A stretch of DNA of 64,000 nucleotides from Lumnitzera littorea (GCA_024138015.1 JAMXBB010000001.1:135555188-135619187), one strand, 5' to 3'. Numbered from the stretch's first letter, positions 1 to 11,250 are shown. Translations and numbers: made by a program. The notes: generated by a model not told the origin, from the letters alone.

Positions 1-150
1 TATCCTCTGGAGCTGTTCATGGGTTTTTGCTTACTGTTTCATTTGTCATTGTCATTCTTTTCGCACCTTCCCTATTAATCCTTTTCAAGCTTTCTGCAAG
101 CTCGGACTCATCTAGTGACCAGCCTTGTTTAATCTTAGTCACGGTTCGCA
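1..150 (+). repeat. 3' end of a Ty3/gypsy LTR (family A), cut by the window edge
   Basis: Read on the minus strand from 150 downward, this begins TGCGAACCGTGAC and follows the start of the LTRs at 1469 and 5789 for its whole length. It is therefore the same LTR family in the opposite orientation, with its coding side lying beyond the left edge on the + strand. At 151 the sequence switches abruptly to a Tat-type LTR, so this is the right edge of a family A insertion into that LTR. The left junction is outside the window, so no target duplication can be tested. Confidence 0.7.
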
Positions 151-519
151 ATAGATAATTTCCTTCTTGCAAAGTACAAACAACTAAAGAATACTGGGGC
201 CTATCTTGTATGGCCACTTCGATGCCTAAGTCAGTAAATGAGTTTAGGAGAAAAGAGTGAGTAGTTATAGGTTATCCATTAGTTCTTACTGTACATGATT
301 ATTGGGATACGTGGAGACTTCATGATCAAGTATATTCTTAAAACGTAAGAGTAATGGGCGGTTATGTAATAGAACTGTGCCAAGAGATAACTGTTTGTGC
401 TACTTAAATTCAAACCAAATATGGCCATCTTGGTCAGCATCTGCTAAGAGGTAAATAACTTGGCTTCTTGTTAGCTGAGTAGAGGAGTGAATGTAAAGGA
501 TGAAATCCAACTATCGACA
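151..519 (-). repeat. Tat-lineage gypsy LTR fragment, inverted copy
   Basis: The reverse complement of this stretch starts TGTCGATAGTTGG at 519. It matches the LTR pieces at 11875-11979 and 15053-15370 almost end to end, including the block around TTTGAATTTAAGT that is contiguous here and split there. No polypurine tract lies outside its TG end at 520, so it is a 5' LTR or solo LTR and not a 3' LTR. It is cut at 150/151 by a family A LTR. It also provides the uninterrupted reference for the insertion site of the 3-kb unit at 11980. Confidence 0.7.
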
Positions 520-1468
520 TATGAGTCACTAGCAAGACTTTCAAGACACTGTTGGTCTTCCAGTTTATCCTTACTCTCCCAAAGATCTTCAAAAGAGTAT
601 TAACCTCCAAATAATTATAAGGTGGCATATTAATTATCACCTATAAGAAAATCTATAAAGGTATAAGCAACCAACAATTCAATAAGCTAGAATGGAGACG
701 TAAGACTGCATAACAAACATAAACAACGTTTGCAAATAGTTAATTAAATGCAATGCAATACACAAATGCCATCACACAACATAGTTTGGCCTGTTATGAA
801 ATTAGATAAATTTCATCCACTTTGATTCGAGTTGGGGAGATCCAACATTTGTGCAATAGTTTGTGATCAAACCTAGGTTTATGCAATGGAGGCATCGCTT
901 CCCCTATGCCTATCCTTCAAATCATTGCCCTTATCCTTACAGCAACCTTTTCTCTTGTCACTTAATTTGACTAAGGATGAAGAAGAGACCTTTATGTTAT
1001 CAAACACTATCCCTTTTGAAGGAATCAGTAATTGGCTGGAGAACCCTACAAGGTTATAATACATGTCTAATTAAGGTATTAGGTCAAATATGATTAAACT
1101 CAGTTTATAGTGATCAAACAATTTCACCCTAGACTATTCACAACAAACTACTACAGTAAAGCATCAATACACAACCAAATGGTTAAAGATACATAGGCAT
1201 GCACATAAACATCTACTTACAAGCACAAACAACACAATCCTAAGCCTCTAAGTACTTTAATATAGCACTTCAAAATATAGTAATGTATTGATCTCAACTT
1301 ACTTAAGATCCTAGACTTGCTTACTCAACTCGCTATAGGGTCAACTCGTCTCTACTTGTTCCTATAATATAAATACTTTTTAAATATTTATGCCCTTATG
1401 ATATATAGGCTTAAAATTATAATTTTACTCAATTATTCAAATTTTATGTTACTTATAATCGAATTTGT
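520..1468. repeat. Partial family D long LTR (D0)
   Basis: The stretch aligns over most of its length with about 28400-29330 and more loosely with 18900-19900. Shared landmarks are a CACACAACATAGTTTGG-like block, a run resembling CCTTATCCTTACAGCAACC, and a GTCACTTA...GACTAAGGATGA block. It is cut on the left by the Tat LTR and on the right by the gypsy element at 1469. Short reading frames inside it, such as 879-1064, are not shared in frame with the other copies and are not genes. Confidence 0.65.
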
Positions 1469-2323
1469 TGTGAACCGTGACCAAGAACAGACAAGGTTAG
1501 TCGCTGGATGAGTTCGAGCTTGCAAAAAGCTAGAAAAGGATTAATGGGGAAAGTGCGAAAAGAGTGACAATGACTAATGAAACAGTAAGCAAAAACCTAC
1601 GAATAGCTCTAAAGGATATAACGCACCAATGGAACTTCTGAGAACTTATGACATAATTCGATGTGATGTACGAATCGGTCTAATGTGGTTACTTATCACC
1701 TAACATTACTTAAAGGAAAGAATAAGAGTGATGCCGAGAATAAACAAATAGTGTTTACATAAGGAAGAAAGTACTTAAAAGTGTATATCGAAGATTATCT
1801 GATATGAAACAATTACAAGTACAAGGGTATTTATACCCGCAAACTAGGGTAACTTGCTCGAAAGGGAAAAGATAAAAAAAACATTTCCTAAAGGGGCAAT
1901 GTACATGTTACGAAGGGGCAAAAATGAATACATAAGGAAAATAATTATTGGTATTACAAATTCTACACATGATACTATATACGTGGCAATGCGGCATTGG
2001 TGAGGTCGTTAGGAGATGCGGATAAAAAGTACGGATAGATAGGCTTATCTGAGCAGGGGTGGCTTAATCAGTCTGGATTCTCTCTCTCAACTTCTTGGCA
2101 AAGATGATGCCGAATGATCGTTCAGCTCGACAATAGAGAGTAATCGTCAACTCGGCATACCACAGAATAAAGGGCGGTTATACGGCATAGCATTAGAGGT
2201 GACTCGACAAGTAAGTATTTAGCCTCGGCAACGGTTGGTTGGAATATAAGGATTTATCGTACCAACCCCTCTAGTCTTCGAGCTCGACTGCGGGTTAAGG
2301 GTTTCGTAGCTTGATTTTCATCA
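1469..2323 (-). repeat. 3' LTR of the gypsy element
   Basis: The LTR is 855 bp, starting TGATGAAAATC on the minus strand at 2323 and ending with the TTCACA side at 1469. A purine tract lies immediately outside it. Its divergence from the 5' LTR is too high for a recent insertion and would also fit a hybrid of two elements. Confidence 0.8.
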
Positions 2324-2334
2324 TTTCCTCCGGG
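2324..2334 (-). other. Polypurine tract
   Basis: On the minus strand CCGGAGGAAA runs directly into the TGATGAAAATC start of the 3' LTR. This is the expected plus-strand priming site. Confidence 0.6.
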
Positions 2335-3172
2335 TTGTTTTGGATTTAGGATCAAATCCTAATGGTGTTTGCTCAGTCCTTCGTTAGGGTGATATGGACT
2401 GAGGTCGGTAATGTTAAAGGCGTCAGAAACCCAATAGTCCTCAGGTAGTTCCAATTTGTAGGCATTGTCATTGATTTTCTAGAGGATTCTTAAAGGTCCT
2501 TCCGCCCTTGTAGATAACTTCTTCTTCCTTTTGTTTGAGAACCGCTCCTTGCTAAGGTATAGCCATACCAAGTCTCCTGTTTGACATTGTTTGGTTGACT
2601 AACCATTGGTCTTTTCACGCATTCTTCTGGTAGCTTGGTCAATGTGCCAAGTAACCTTATTGTAGATGTGCCGAAGAGATTGTGCTCTAGTTAAGGCATC
2701 GAGTTCCTCTTGCGCGGGCGCTGGTACAGAGGCATGGTCGAGGGGAAACTCAAGATTGAATATGTAAACCGGTTCGAAGGGAGCCTACTTGGTGGTGTCA
2801 TGTATGGTTCGATTATAGGCAAATTCGACCGCTGGCAGGTAGACGTCCCAATTAACTAAGTTCTTGCCCACTGCAGTTCGGACCAGTGACCCCAAAGCAT
2901 GATTAACCACCTCTGTTTAGCCATTGGTTTGGGGGTGACATGAGGTATTAAAGAGTAATTTGGTTCCCAACCGACGCCACAGGATTCTCCAGAAATGGCT
3001 CAAGAACTTTGGGTCTTTGTCGGAGACTACACTTTTCGGCACGCCGTGTATCCACACCACTTCTTATAAGAAAAGAGAAGCAATAGCCGAAGCATTATTA
3101 GTTTTGGTGCAGGTACGAAGTGTGCCATCTTACTGAATCAATCTACGATGACCATTATGGAATCTTTTCCCC
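2330..3172 (-). pseudogene. Gypsy integrase core and C-terminal module
   Basis: Minus-strand reading starts SIMVIVD-FSKMAHFVP (first catalytic Asp). It continues EVVWIHGVPKSVVSDKDPKF (second Asp), CHPQTNG, then TEVVNHALGSLVRTAVG (the Glu), so the D,D-35-E triad can be followed. The C-terminal GPY/F-like module is also visible, with RAEGPLRIL then NDNAYKLELPEDY and FNITDLSPYHPN. Stops replace several W, Q or R codons and there is at least one frameshift. The N-terminal HHCC zinc-binding domain is absent because the deletion at about 3173 removes it. Confidence 0.85.
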
Positions 3173-3173
3173 G

Positions 3174-3345
3174 AGCAGTTCTCGGTAGTCCGAGAACCTT
3201 CATGAAACTTATGAACCATGTGTTGAGACATCTCATCGGGAAGTGTATCGCAGTGTACTTCGACGACATCTTGATCTATAGTGCCAACATGCCAAGTGTC
3301 ATTGTGAACACATGAGAGCAGTCTTGGATATTCGAACATAGTTTT
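3174..3345 (+). pseudogene. Inverted piece of gypsy reverse transcriptase (catalytic YFDD region)
   Basis: This segment encodes RT on the + strand although the rest of the element is on the minus strand. It reads PRTFMKLMNHVLRHLIGK, then VYFDDILIYS with the catalytic Asp pair. After a one-base shift it gives CEHMRAVLDI. In an intact element this follows directly after the WKT-F motif that ends at 3345. The segment has therefore been flipped in place, and the sequence that should follow (rest of RT, RNase H, integrase zinc finger) is gone. Confidence 0.8.
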
Positions 3346-3840
3346 CCACTCATCTCCTGGTCTCATGCGGATTTGATGGTAACTAGACTTGAGATCAACA
3401 TTGTTGAAAATTTTGGCTCCACTTAGTTCATCCAACATATCTTTTAGCCTCGAGATTGAATACCTATATTTGATCATGATTTTGTTCACGGCTCGGTTCT
3501 CAACATACATCCAACAGGTTCCATCCTTCTTTACCACTAGAAGTGCAGGCACAGTACAAGGGCTGAGACTCTCTCTCATGTATCCTCTTTCTAGAAACTC
3601 ATTGACTTAACGTTAAAGCTCAAAAGCGTGCTCGGGATTCATTCGATAAGTTGACTTGTTCGGCAGTACAGCATCAGGTACTAAGTCAATGCAATGCTCT
3701 ATGCTTCGAGTCGAGAGCAACTCTTCAGGTAACCATTTTGGGAATAGGTCGACATATTCATCCAACAGTTCCTTCACCTCCTGGGGTAGATCATCTCGCT
3801 CCTTTATTTCCAGTAGTTGTTTAACCAATAGGAGGGTTGG
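3345..3840 (-). pseudogene. Gypsy reverse transcriptase, N-terminal half
   Basis: The minus strand reads the segment leading into RT (IEHCIDLVPDAVLPN, then YRMNPEHAFEL). After a frame break it continues RESLSPCTVPALLVVKKDGT, NKIMIKYRYSISRLKDMLDEL, then FNNVDLKSSYHQIRMRPGDE, stopping at WKTMFE. These match palm/finger motifs 1-4 of plant Ty3/gypsy RT, including the VDLKSSYHQIR block with its first catalytic Asp. The reading is lost at about 3345, where the next part of RT appears on the opposite strand. The region between this and gag (3840-4345), where protease should lie, is too degraded to read. Confidence 0.85.
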
Positions 3841-4344
3841 CTCATCGGCATTAATGGCATCTTAGAGCTTGGCTCTACTTATCATTAGAGCCTTCTTCGA
3901 TCTATGAGCAAGTTTTGTCTGTAACTTGTGAACTTCTCTTGACGACATTGGATTTCGTGTGATCTTCCGATCATCCTTCTCAAACATGTAGGTATTCTTA
4001 TAATCGTCATAGATAACTCTCCTATCAAACAACTATGGTCTTCCTATCAATACATAGGAAGTGTACATGGGCAATACGTTGTAGAGAATCTGGTTGGAGT
4101 AATTGCCGATAGTAATTAGTAGCAATACTTACCGAGTAACATGTAATGCTCCCTTCTTACTCAACCAGTGCAACTTGTACAGCTTCGAATGTGCGATAGT
4201 CGGCAACCTCAATTTTAAGACGAGGTCGGTTGTCACTACATTGGTACAACTTTCACTGTCTACGATAAGGGCGTACGTCTGTTCATTCACCTTGTAGGTG
4301 ATATGAAATAAGTTCTCTCTCTACTCCTCTCATGAGGGTTCCAC

Positions 4345-5613
4345 GCTTATAGTGCGTCTAATAACCATGAGTAGCTCGTTTAAGTCTTCAGTATACATGT
4401 CTTCCTCAATAAACTCCTTCTTGGCATTCGCATTCTCGATAGGAATCTCCTTCTCCTCGGGTTTCTCATCCATACTTTCTAGGTCTAACTTTAGGATGTC
4501 TCCCTTAATGACCATTGTCCTTCGGTTTAGGCACTGAGCAGCCATATGTCTGAACCCCTGGCACTTGAAGCATTTGATCTAGCTGGTCTTCCTGCCAAAC
4601 CCTTGCCCCTTCTCATACGTTCCGATCGGCACTACATCTTCAGGTTGGCTTTTCAGCTTTGTTTTGACATCAATCCTTCTACTCAGCTTCGTACTTAGCA
4701 AGGTTTGATGACTTACCTGTCCGGGTGGGATAGTTAGCACTCTAGTTGCTACTCAGCTTCTTCTTTGGCTCTCTACCCGTTGGGCAATCCTAACAGATTC
4801 ATCCATCGTGTCAAATCTTTGGAGCTCCACAATGCCTTAAATGTCTCCTCTCAACCTAGTAATAAATCTTGAGATTGTTCGGGCTTGTTGTTCCTCTACT
4901 TTGCATCATATCATAAGCATTTAGAATTCCTAAACATACTCATCAACAGTTCGGCTTACTTGTCTCAACTCCTAAAGCCGAGTGAAAGTATCTTGGAGAT
5001 ATGTTTTCAGCACAAATTTGTTTCTAAACACTCTCTTCATCTCAGGCTAAGTATTAATCTCTCGATACCTCTCTCTTCTTCTCATGGCCTGAAAATTCTT
5101 CCACTACATGGCGGCATATCCAGAGAATTCAATACTAGCAGTCCTCACTTTCTCGTAATCCTCATACTGATAGTAATCATACATACGCTCTACCTTCTCT
5201 TCTCGATCCAGATACTCGTCAGCATTCCTAGATCCATTGAAACTCAGAATCCGAAGCTTCATATGGTCGAATGCTCTTGGGACTTGTATGCGCTCCTCTT
5301 CAAAATACTCTTTTTTCTCCTCATCAAGCTCTCTCAGGTCTATCCTTCACCTTACTTATTTGCCAACTCCTCCACCTCGAAATGATCGAGCTGGGTTTTG
5401 ACCTTTAACAGGTTAAGCAGCTTGTGAAGTGTTTTACGTGACCTCAGTGGGTCGGCAAGATAGTGCATAAACAGCTCGGGTCAAATTTACCAAGGGGTTA
5501 GCTACCTCATTGAGCCTCTCATCAGTGCTTCTAGGAGTTCCCTAAGACTGTCGTCTATGGTGGACTACTCTACTGTTGTCATGAGTATCAATATTCGTGT
5601 TTGGGTCTGTCAT
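4345..5613 (-). pseudogene. Gypsy gag with CCHC zinc knuckle, broken
   Basis: Reading the minus strand from the ATG at 5613 gives a Retrotrans_gag-like domain. It contains the FNGSRNADEYLDREEKVERM block, a W-K-FQAMRRRER segment, RNKFVLKTYLQDTFTRL, and RTVDEYV-EF. The zinc knuckle is at 4531-4572, CFKCQGFRHMAAQC, a perfect C-x2-C-x4-H-x4-C. The acidic tail ends near 4345. In-frame stops fall mostly where CAG, CAA, CGA or TGG is expected, for instance at the usual MWW of gag, which fits transition decay. Gag would package the element RNA. No intact frame survives. Confidence 0.8.
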
Positions 5614-5770
5614 TTTCCTCATAGATTTAAAAATCAAATAAATACTTCGGAAAGTTAACAACTAATAACACAACAGTCAAGTAAACACAGTAACTTGCTC
5701 TGTTTCACACACATAAAACAGAGTAAAATAGAACTCAAGAAGAAGTAACCACAGCTCTCACAAAACCTCC

Positions 5771-5784
5771 GTTGTGATACCAAG
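5771..5784 (-). other. Primer-binding site (initiator tRNA-Met type)
   Basis: On the minus strand TTGGTATCACAAC lies just inside the 5' LTR. TGGTATCA is the usual complement of the 3' end of plant initiator tRNA-Met. A short ATATC spacer separates it from the LTR. Confidence 0.65.
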
Positions 5785-5788
5785 ATAT

Positions 5789-6677
5789 TGCAAACCGTGA
5801 CAAAAAACAGATAAGGCCAGTTGTTGGATGAGTTTGAGCTTGCAGAAAGCTCGAAAAGGATTAATGGGGAAAGTACGAAAAGAGTGATAATGATGAATGA
5901 AACAGTAAGAAAAAACCTACGAACAGCTTCAGAGGATATAATGTACCAATGCAACTTTTGAGGACTCACAGTACAATTTGATATGACACATAAATCAGTC
6001 CAATAGTACAATTTGATATGACACATAAATCAGTCCAATGAGGTTACTTGCCACCTAACCTTGCTTAAGGCAAATGATAAGAGTGATGCTGAGAGTAAAC
6101 AAACAGTATTTACATAAGGAAGAAAGTACTCAAAAGTGTATATCGAAGATTATCTGATCTAATACAACTACAAGTACAAGTATATTTATACCCGCAAACT
6201 AAGGTAACTTACCCAAAAGGGAAAAGACAAAATGGACATTTACTAAAGGGGCAATGTACATGTTACAAAGGGCGAAAATAAATACACAAGGAAAATAATC
6301 ATTGGTATTACAAATTCTACATGTGATATTGTACATATAGCAATGCGGCATTGGCGGGGTCGTTAGGAGATGCGGGCAAAAAGCATGGACAGATGGGCTT
6401 GTCCGAAGAGGGATAGCTTAATTAGTCTGGATTCTCTCTCTCAGCTTTTTGGCAAGGATGATGTTGAATGATTAGTCGACTCGATAATAGAGAGTAATTG
6501 TCAACTCGGCATGCCACAAAATAAAAGGTGGTCATACGGCACGGCATTAGAGGTGATTGGGCAAGTAAGTATTCAGCCTTGGCAATAGTTGGTTGGAACA
6601 TAAGGATTCGTTATGCCAGCCTCTCTAATCTTTAGGCTTGGCTGTGGGTCAAGGGTCTCGTAGCTTGATTCTCATCA
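5789..6677 (-). repeat. 5' LTR of the gypsy element
   Basis: This 889-bp LTR starts TGATGAGAATC on the minus strand (6677) and ends TTTGCA at 5789. It is clearly homologous to 1469-2323 but well diverged. It carries a private 35-bp tandem duplication (5971-6005 and 6006-6040) that is absent from the other LTR. Confidence 0.8.
5971..6040. repeat. 35-bp tandem duplication inside one LTR
   Basis: Two adjacent copies beginning GTACAATTTGATATGACACA (5971-6005 and 6006-6040) differ only at the last base. The matching part of the LTR at 1469-2323 has a single copy, so the duplication arose after the two LTR lineages separated or was carried by only one parent element. Confidence 0.85.
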
Positions 6678-8075
6678 TTTTCAATTCACAAAATACCAGG
6701 GAGTAAGAATATTGCCGCTAACAAGCTATTAAAGTTAGCCAATATGGCATTTCCTGTTTTAAGCGATAAACTTTTTATCAAGTTTCTCCCATATAATAGT
6801 TCACCAATTGTTCCACAGAGCTGTGAACTAACTCCTTGCTTAAAAGAGAAATCTTGGATGGATCCAATTGTAGATTATCTGAAGGATGATGTCCTCCCTG
6901 ATGATACGAATGAGACTCGAAGATTGGTTTATCAAGCCATAAATTACATACTGATAGATGATCAGTCATACAAATGCAGTATCTCCTAACCTTAGCTTCG
7001 ATGCCTTCCTTCGAAAGCTTCATGACGGGTGTATTTGAACTACACAGCGATGTATGTAGCAACCATGTGAAAGCACAAACATTATATATCCATGCGCTAT
7101 GACTTGGCTATTATTGGCTGATAATGCAAGATGATGCGAGAACATTTGTTTGGCATTGTGTACAATGCTAGAAGCATGAGGCGTTGAGTCATGCACCTTC
7201 TACTGAATTGTAGTCCTTGGCCCTTTACCTAATGGGGATTAGATATACTCAGACCATTTTCGAAGTCTTTTGCCTAGTGAAAATTTGTCATTATTGCTAT
7301 GGATTATTTTATAAAGTGGGCAGACACTGAAGCATTGGTAAGAATCACCGAATAGAAGGTTGTGGCATTTGTTTTCAACTTCATTATATCAAGGTTCGGA
7401 GTCCCATTTATGATAATCACGGATAATGGACCACAATTTGACAATGACAAATTTTGAACATTTTGTAAGAAATACAGCATTCGCCTGAATTATAAATCTA
7501 TAGCTCACCCTCGGACTAATGGGTAAGTGGAAGCTATTAACAAGATCATCTTACACGACTTGAGGAAGAAGGTTAATCAAGCCAAAGGAAAATGAGCTGA
7601 TGAATTGCTGAATGTTTTATGGGGATATCGAACTACCCACAAAATCGTAATAAAGGAAACGCCCTTTAGATTGGCATATGGTATAGAAGCAATATTACCG
7701 ATTGAGTTGGACCTGCCAAATCTACGTATATAGAATTTTGACTTAATGATCAATCATGTTGGTTTGACTGCTAATTTGAATATAATTGAAGAAATTAGAG
7801 ATGTCGCGAGAACAAGAGTTGCAACATACCAGCATAGGCAGCTAGGTACTATAATCATAAGGTAAAACATAAGGTTTTTCAGCTTGGAGGTTTGGTTTGT
7901 AGGAAATTAGAGGCAACTGGCGCATAAGAGAAACATAGGAAACTTAGCGCAAATTAGGAGGATCCTATTAGGGTTCGATAAGTCATTGGAAAGAGGGCTT
8001 ATCAACTAGAGAGATTGGATGGAATAATCATCCCTCATGCATGGAATGCCGAGAACTCAAAACTTTATTTTAATT
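6678..8075 (+). pseudogene. Tat-lineage gypsy pol: end of RNase H and integrase
   Basis: The + strand opens inside the end of RNase H (IHKIPGSKNIAANKLLKLAN), followed by the 81-codon frame 6744-6989. That frame contains the Tat-typical WMDPIVDYLKDDVLPDD linker and YILIDDQSYK. Integrase follows with many breaks: IAMDYFIKWADTEAL (first Asp), RFGVPFMIITDNGPQFDN (second Asp, about 7412-7434), NG-VEAINKIILHDLRKKV (Glu), then TPFRLAYGIEAILPIELDLP. It ends near 8075. The start is missing because the family A element joins here in mid-RNase H, so gag, protease and RT of this element are not in the window. Confidence 0.85.
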
Positions 8076-8579
8076 AATTCCTTTGATGTTATGAAGCATT
8101 TCCATTTGTCTTGTAAAGCAATAGCCTAATTGTTTCAAAAGGCAATCATGTTCAAAGTTACAACTCTAACTTGTTTCTCTTCCTGATCTTTTTATGATCA
8201 ACGGATTATTATCAAGTTCAAATTGTACAGTAAATGAACTAGTATTTTATAAGTTCAAATCTATCGTGGCTAACAAACTCTATAAATTAGTCGAAAAACC
8301 AAATAACAAGTGTATTAGTTCATAGAGGTGATCTCACGGCTTAAGTAAGACAACTGGTCCACATCTCGAATGACTAACGGACAATGTCTAAAAAGACACC
8401 CACATTAGGCGTGTGAAATAAAACATGTCAAGAAACCATAAAGCGCGTGAAATAAAACGTGCCAAAAGTATTAAATTATGCATGAGGAAATGTACATAAG
8501 ATTAATAACAAATACAACGATAAATGTTTAATCGTTCAGCTGAATACTGTCTATACATAAAAAAAAAATGAACAAATTA
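8076..8579 (+). other. Non-coding 3' region of the Tat element
   Basis: The stretch between the integrase end and the antisense accessory ORF has no readable frame. It holds a short degenerate repeat of the motif GCG(T/C)GTGAAATAAAAC(A/G)TG at about 8409-8463. I see nothing else. Confidence 0.5.
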
Positions 8580-11250
8580 CAAGAGGAATAATCTTATGAT
8601 TTATTCTTAGACTAAGCAGAGGTATTCTCTTTATTGGAAGTTGGGGCCTTATTGGAGCATATCTTCTTTTTTTTTTTTGTGTTCGGGGATTTAGAACAGG
8701 TAGATTTCTCTTTATGCACATAGGGGATTTCCTTGGATAGATGATCTTTATGATCACTAGGATTTTTAGCACAAGCTTTATTGTCACCTTGCATATAGAT
8801 CTCAGCACTTAAATCTTTGTCGATTTCTTCGTCACAACTACTGACTTTATCATCGACATTGGCAAAGTCCAAGCACGAAACATCATATTCAGGGTGAAAC
8901 TTCATGACTTCTTCTCTTGCCATCCGAACTCCCTCTAATGACTTCTTTCTCAGTAACCTCTCATATTGTTGACTTAGAGTCATGATCTCCAGTGCCTCTT
9001 CAATAGAAGGCCCTTTCCTCACTGCCTGCTTTAATTCAGCAATACGGCTTTGTAGTATAGAGTTATTGGTCTTTAGCTCTTTTATCTACATCTTAAGCCT
9101 ATCCTCCTCATCACTCATTGAGCTGAGTGTTTAGCTTAGACCCCAACACTCTTCTTCCTTTTTACGAAGCTCCTCCTTTAAGTCTTTAGCCTACTTATAT
9201 TGCTCGTTGACTTTAAACTTGAGCCTTGAGACTTCATTAGCTGCTAAAGAATGTGCTAATTTCTCGGCAGTTAGCTCATCTTAATATTTTCTTACCTCTA
9301 TCTCATTCTTGATTCTCGCATTCTCAACAACTACAGTTTGAGCCTTTGAGGAATTGTATACATCCTTAATTTTTTGCAGTAAGTTAACAATACGAAATAA
9401 TGAATTCATTAGACCACCTAGAAAAATATATAAAAATAAAATAAAATAAAATATTATTATTATTACCTCTTTCATTTCTTTGTCAGCTTCTTCTAATGCT
9501 GTTAGAACGTCTGTAAACAAATAGGATTATTAGCAATAAAACATGTGCAACAATTGAAACAATTGAAAGGATTCAATTGATACTTCATACAATTTGGTTG
9601 TGATGTGTACCTTCTTACAACCGCTGACTTTGTCGATGTCCTTATTTACAATTTCCTTATCCTTGAGAAGAATGACACCTTCCATCAAGGCCAAGGATTT
9701 AGTCCTATCACCCAGCGCTAAGTCAATGTAGAGAATGTTGTAGCTCTAGAATGGAACAAAATACTTACCTAACTCATTATTAGGGACGAATTCGATGCTA
9801 CTGATGTCGAGAGCTTTGTTCCTCATTGCTTCCTTCGTCCTCTCATCCAAAGTCTTGGACTTCTTAAGAGGAGGTTGGCTAGCCAGCTCTATGCCACTTC
9901 TCTTATTGGGATTTGGCACAACATCCACTTGAACTAACGGTCCCTTGGTTACCTCTTAATGTATAACTTCATTATTGCTGCAATTGCTGATATCTCAACT
10001 AGGATCTCTCGGCTCTTCAGCTTGAGGAATATTTTCCTGAGTTATGACCACTTTGACTGGTGTAGCCACAGTGGTCCCAAGTTTTTTACTCCCTTATCAC
10101 CTTTTAGTGGGATGGGAGGGCTCCTTTTAAGCTGCTACTTATTTCGCCACTCCCTCTTGTACAGCTTTCTTAGCAACAATTGGCCGAGTAACAACAACCA
10201 TGGAGGTTACTCATTTGTCAACCTTAGATTTTTTTGCTTTGGCTTGAGCCAACAATTTGGCGAGGTTTACATCGCCAGTGCCTATGTCTATAATACAAAA
10301 TAGATACATCAATAATAAAACGAGGAATAAAAGACTTACATTTTTTGTATCGAGCAAGACTCAAAAGCAACTATTCTTCTCTTAAGTCATGAGAATGGCT
10401 TTCCTTTTGTAATTGTACTCGGCATGGCAATTACTCGATAGCGTACCTTTCTTCTCGGAGAAAATTGACTCCTTGTTCTCATATTACCTTATTATCATCT
10501 CGGTTTCCTAGAAAAACATTTTGTTTTTTCTTCTCTCTTAGATCTTCTTTGTCATGGTAGCATCATTTAACATTAGTTCAATATCCTTGGTGTGGATAGG
10601 TTCAATCCATTGGGTCCAAAAATCCAAGTCTTCATCTAAGATGATAGACATGAATTTGTCATGCCACTTATGGATTTTAAACTCTAATCTATCCATAAAT
10701 TTCCACCCATGTCTTGCGGCCGTGAAGAACCAACTATCGAGTTGCCTCTTTATTGTAAAGAAGTATCTAAATAATTAAGGTGAAGCCCTAACCTCAACTT
10801 CTTCACAAACAATTTTGAATGTTGAAAGAAGTCAATAAGTGTTTGTGAGAACATACTCAGCACAACTCGAAAATAGTTGAAAAACTGCTTCACAAAAGCT
10901 GAAAATGGAAAGCGTAGCCGAAAGTCAAGATATTTCAAGTAAATGTGAAACTTTCGCTCCTTTAGAAAGCATACCCTTTCCTCTTCTCTTAGCCTCCTAA
11001 GATTCCATGTTTCGAGAAGATTTTGCTAGTATTTATTATATTTTGAAACAAGAACTTTTTCTGTAGCACTGGCCACTTTGTCTGGTGAATCATTGAAATA
11101 AATCACATTATTATACAAATACCTAGCTATAGATCTTCCTTCTTTATCATCTAGATAGGTATCCATTGTAAAAGAGTTAATTCGAGTAAGTTTATCCTAC
11201 CACTCTGCTACACTATCAACCGAGTTACTCGAGAAACATGCCATTTCGCT
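8580..11250 (-). pseudogene. Antisense accessory ORF of the Tat element (transposase_28/gypsy-type-transposon-like)
   Basis: Opposite to pol, between integrase and the 3' LTR, a coherent but broken protein can be read from about 11250 downward. The N-terminal part includes RLRFPFSAFVKQFFNYFRV and then QLDSWFFTAARHGWKFMDRL. This looks like the LR-P-x-F-v-r ... F-x-W-k-F pattern of the plant 'putative gypsy type transposon' domain (Pfam transposase_28). Charged helical segments follow (TALEEADKEMKE near 9490). The C-terminal part at 8612-9022 has EEVMKFHPEYDVSCLDF, which fits the tail of such proteins. A plausible intron runs from the donor GTAATA at about 9466 to the acceptor TTTTTCTAG at about 9420. 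Antisense ORFs at this place are known in Tat elements such as Grande; their function is unknown. Stops and frameshifts make this copy a pseudogene. Confidence 0.6.

Larger units (their letters stand above)
1469..6677 (-). mobile_element. Ty3/gypsy retrotransposon (chromovirus-like), defective and apparently recombinant
   Basis: The element is 5.2 kb, encoded on the minus strand, with LTRs at 5789-6677 (5') and 1469-2323 (3'). A primer-binding site abuts the 5' LTR and a purine tract abuts the 3' LTR. In coding order I can read a gag domain with zinc knuckle, an RT N-terminal half, an RT fragment in the wrong orientation, then an integrase core and C-terminal module. RNase H, the integrase zinc-binding end and a recognisable protease are missing. 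Stops and frameshifts occur throughout, so it is dead. Its two flanks belong to different repeats (family D on the left, Tat pol on the right) and show no clear 5-bp duplication. The integrase C-terminus (ND-AYKLELP...FNITDLSPYH type) and RT wording fit plant chromoviruses of the CRM/Reina/Tekay group; I cannot choose among them. Confidence 0.85.

Noticed and set aside
17..217. 66-codon minus-strand open frame at the left edge
   Set aside because: It lies across the junction of two LTR fragments and shows no protein domain.
3130..3579. 149-codon minus-strand frame as a single RT protein
   Set aside because: Its second half is the antisense of RT sequence on the + strand (inverted segment), so the frame is a chimera and not a gene product.
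1461..6690. Target duplication for the gypsy element at 1469-6677
   Set aside because: TTTGT and TTTTC share only three T bases, and the flanks belong to different repeats, so no duplication is claimed.
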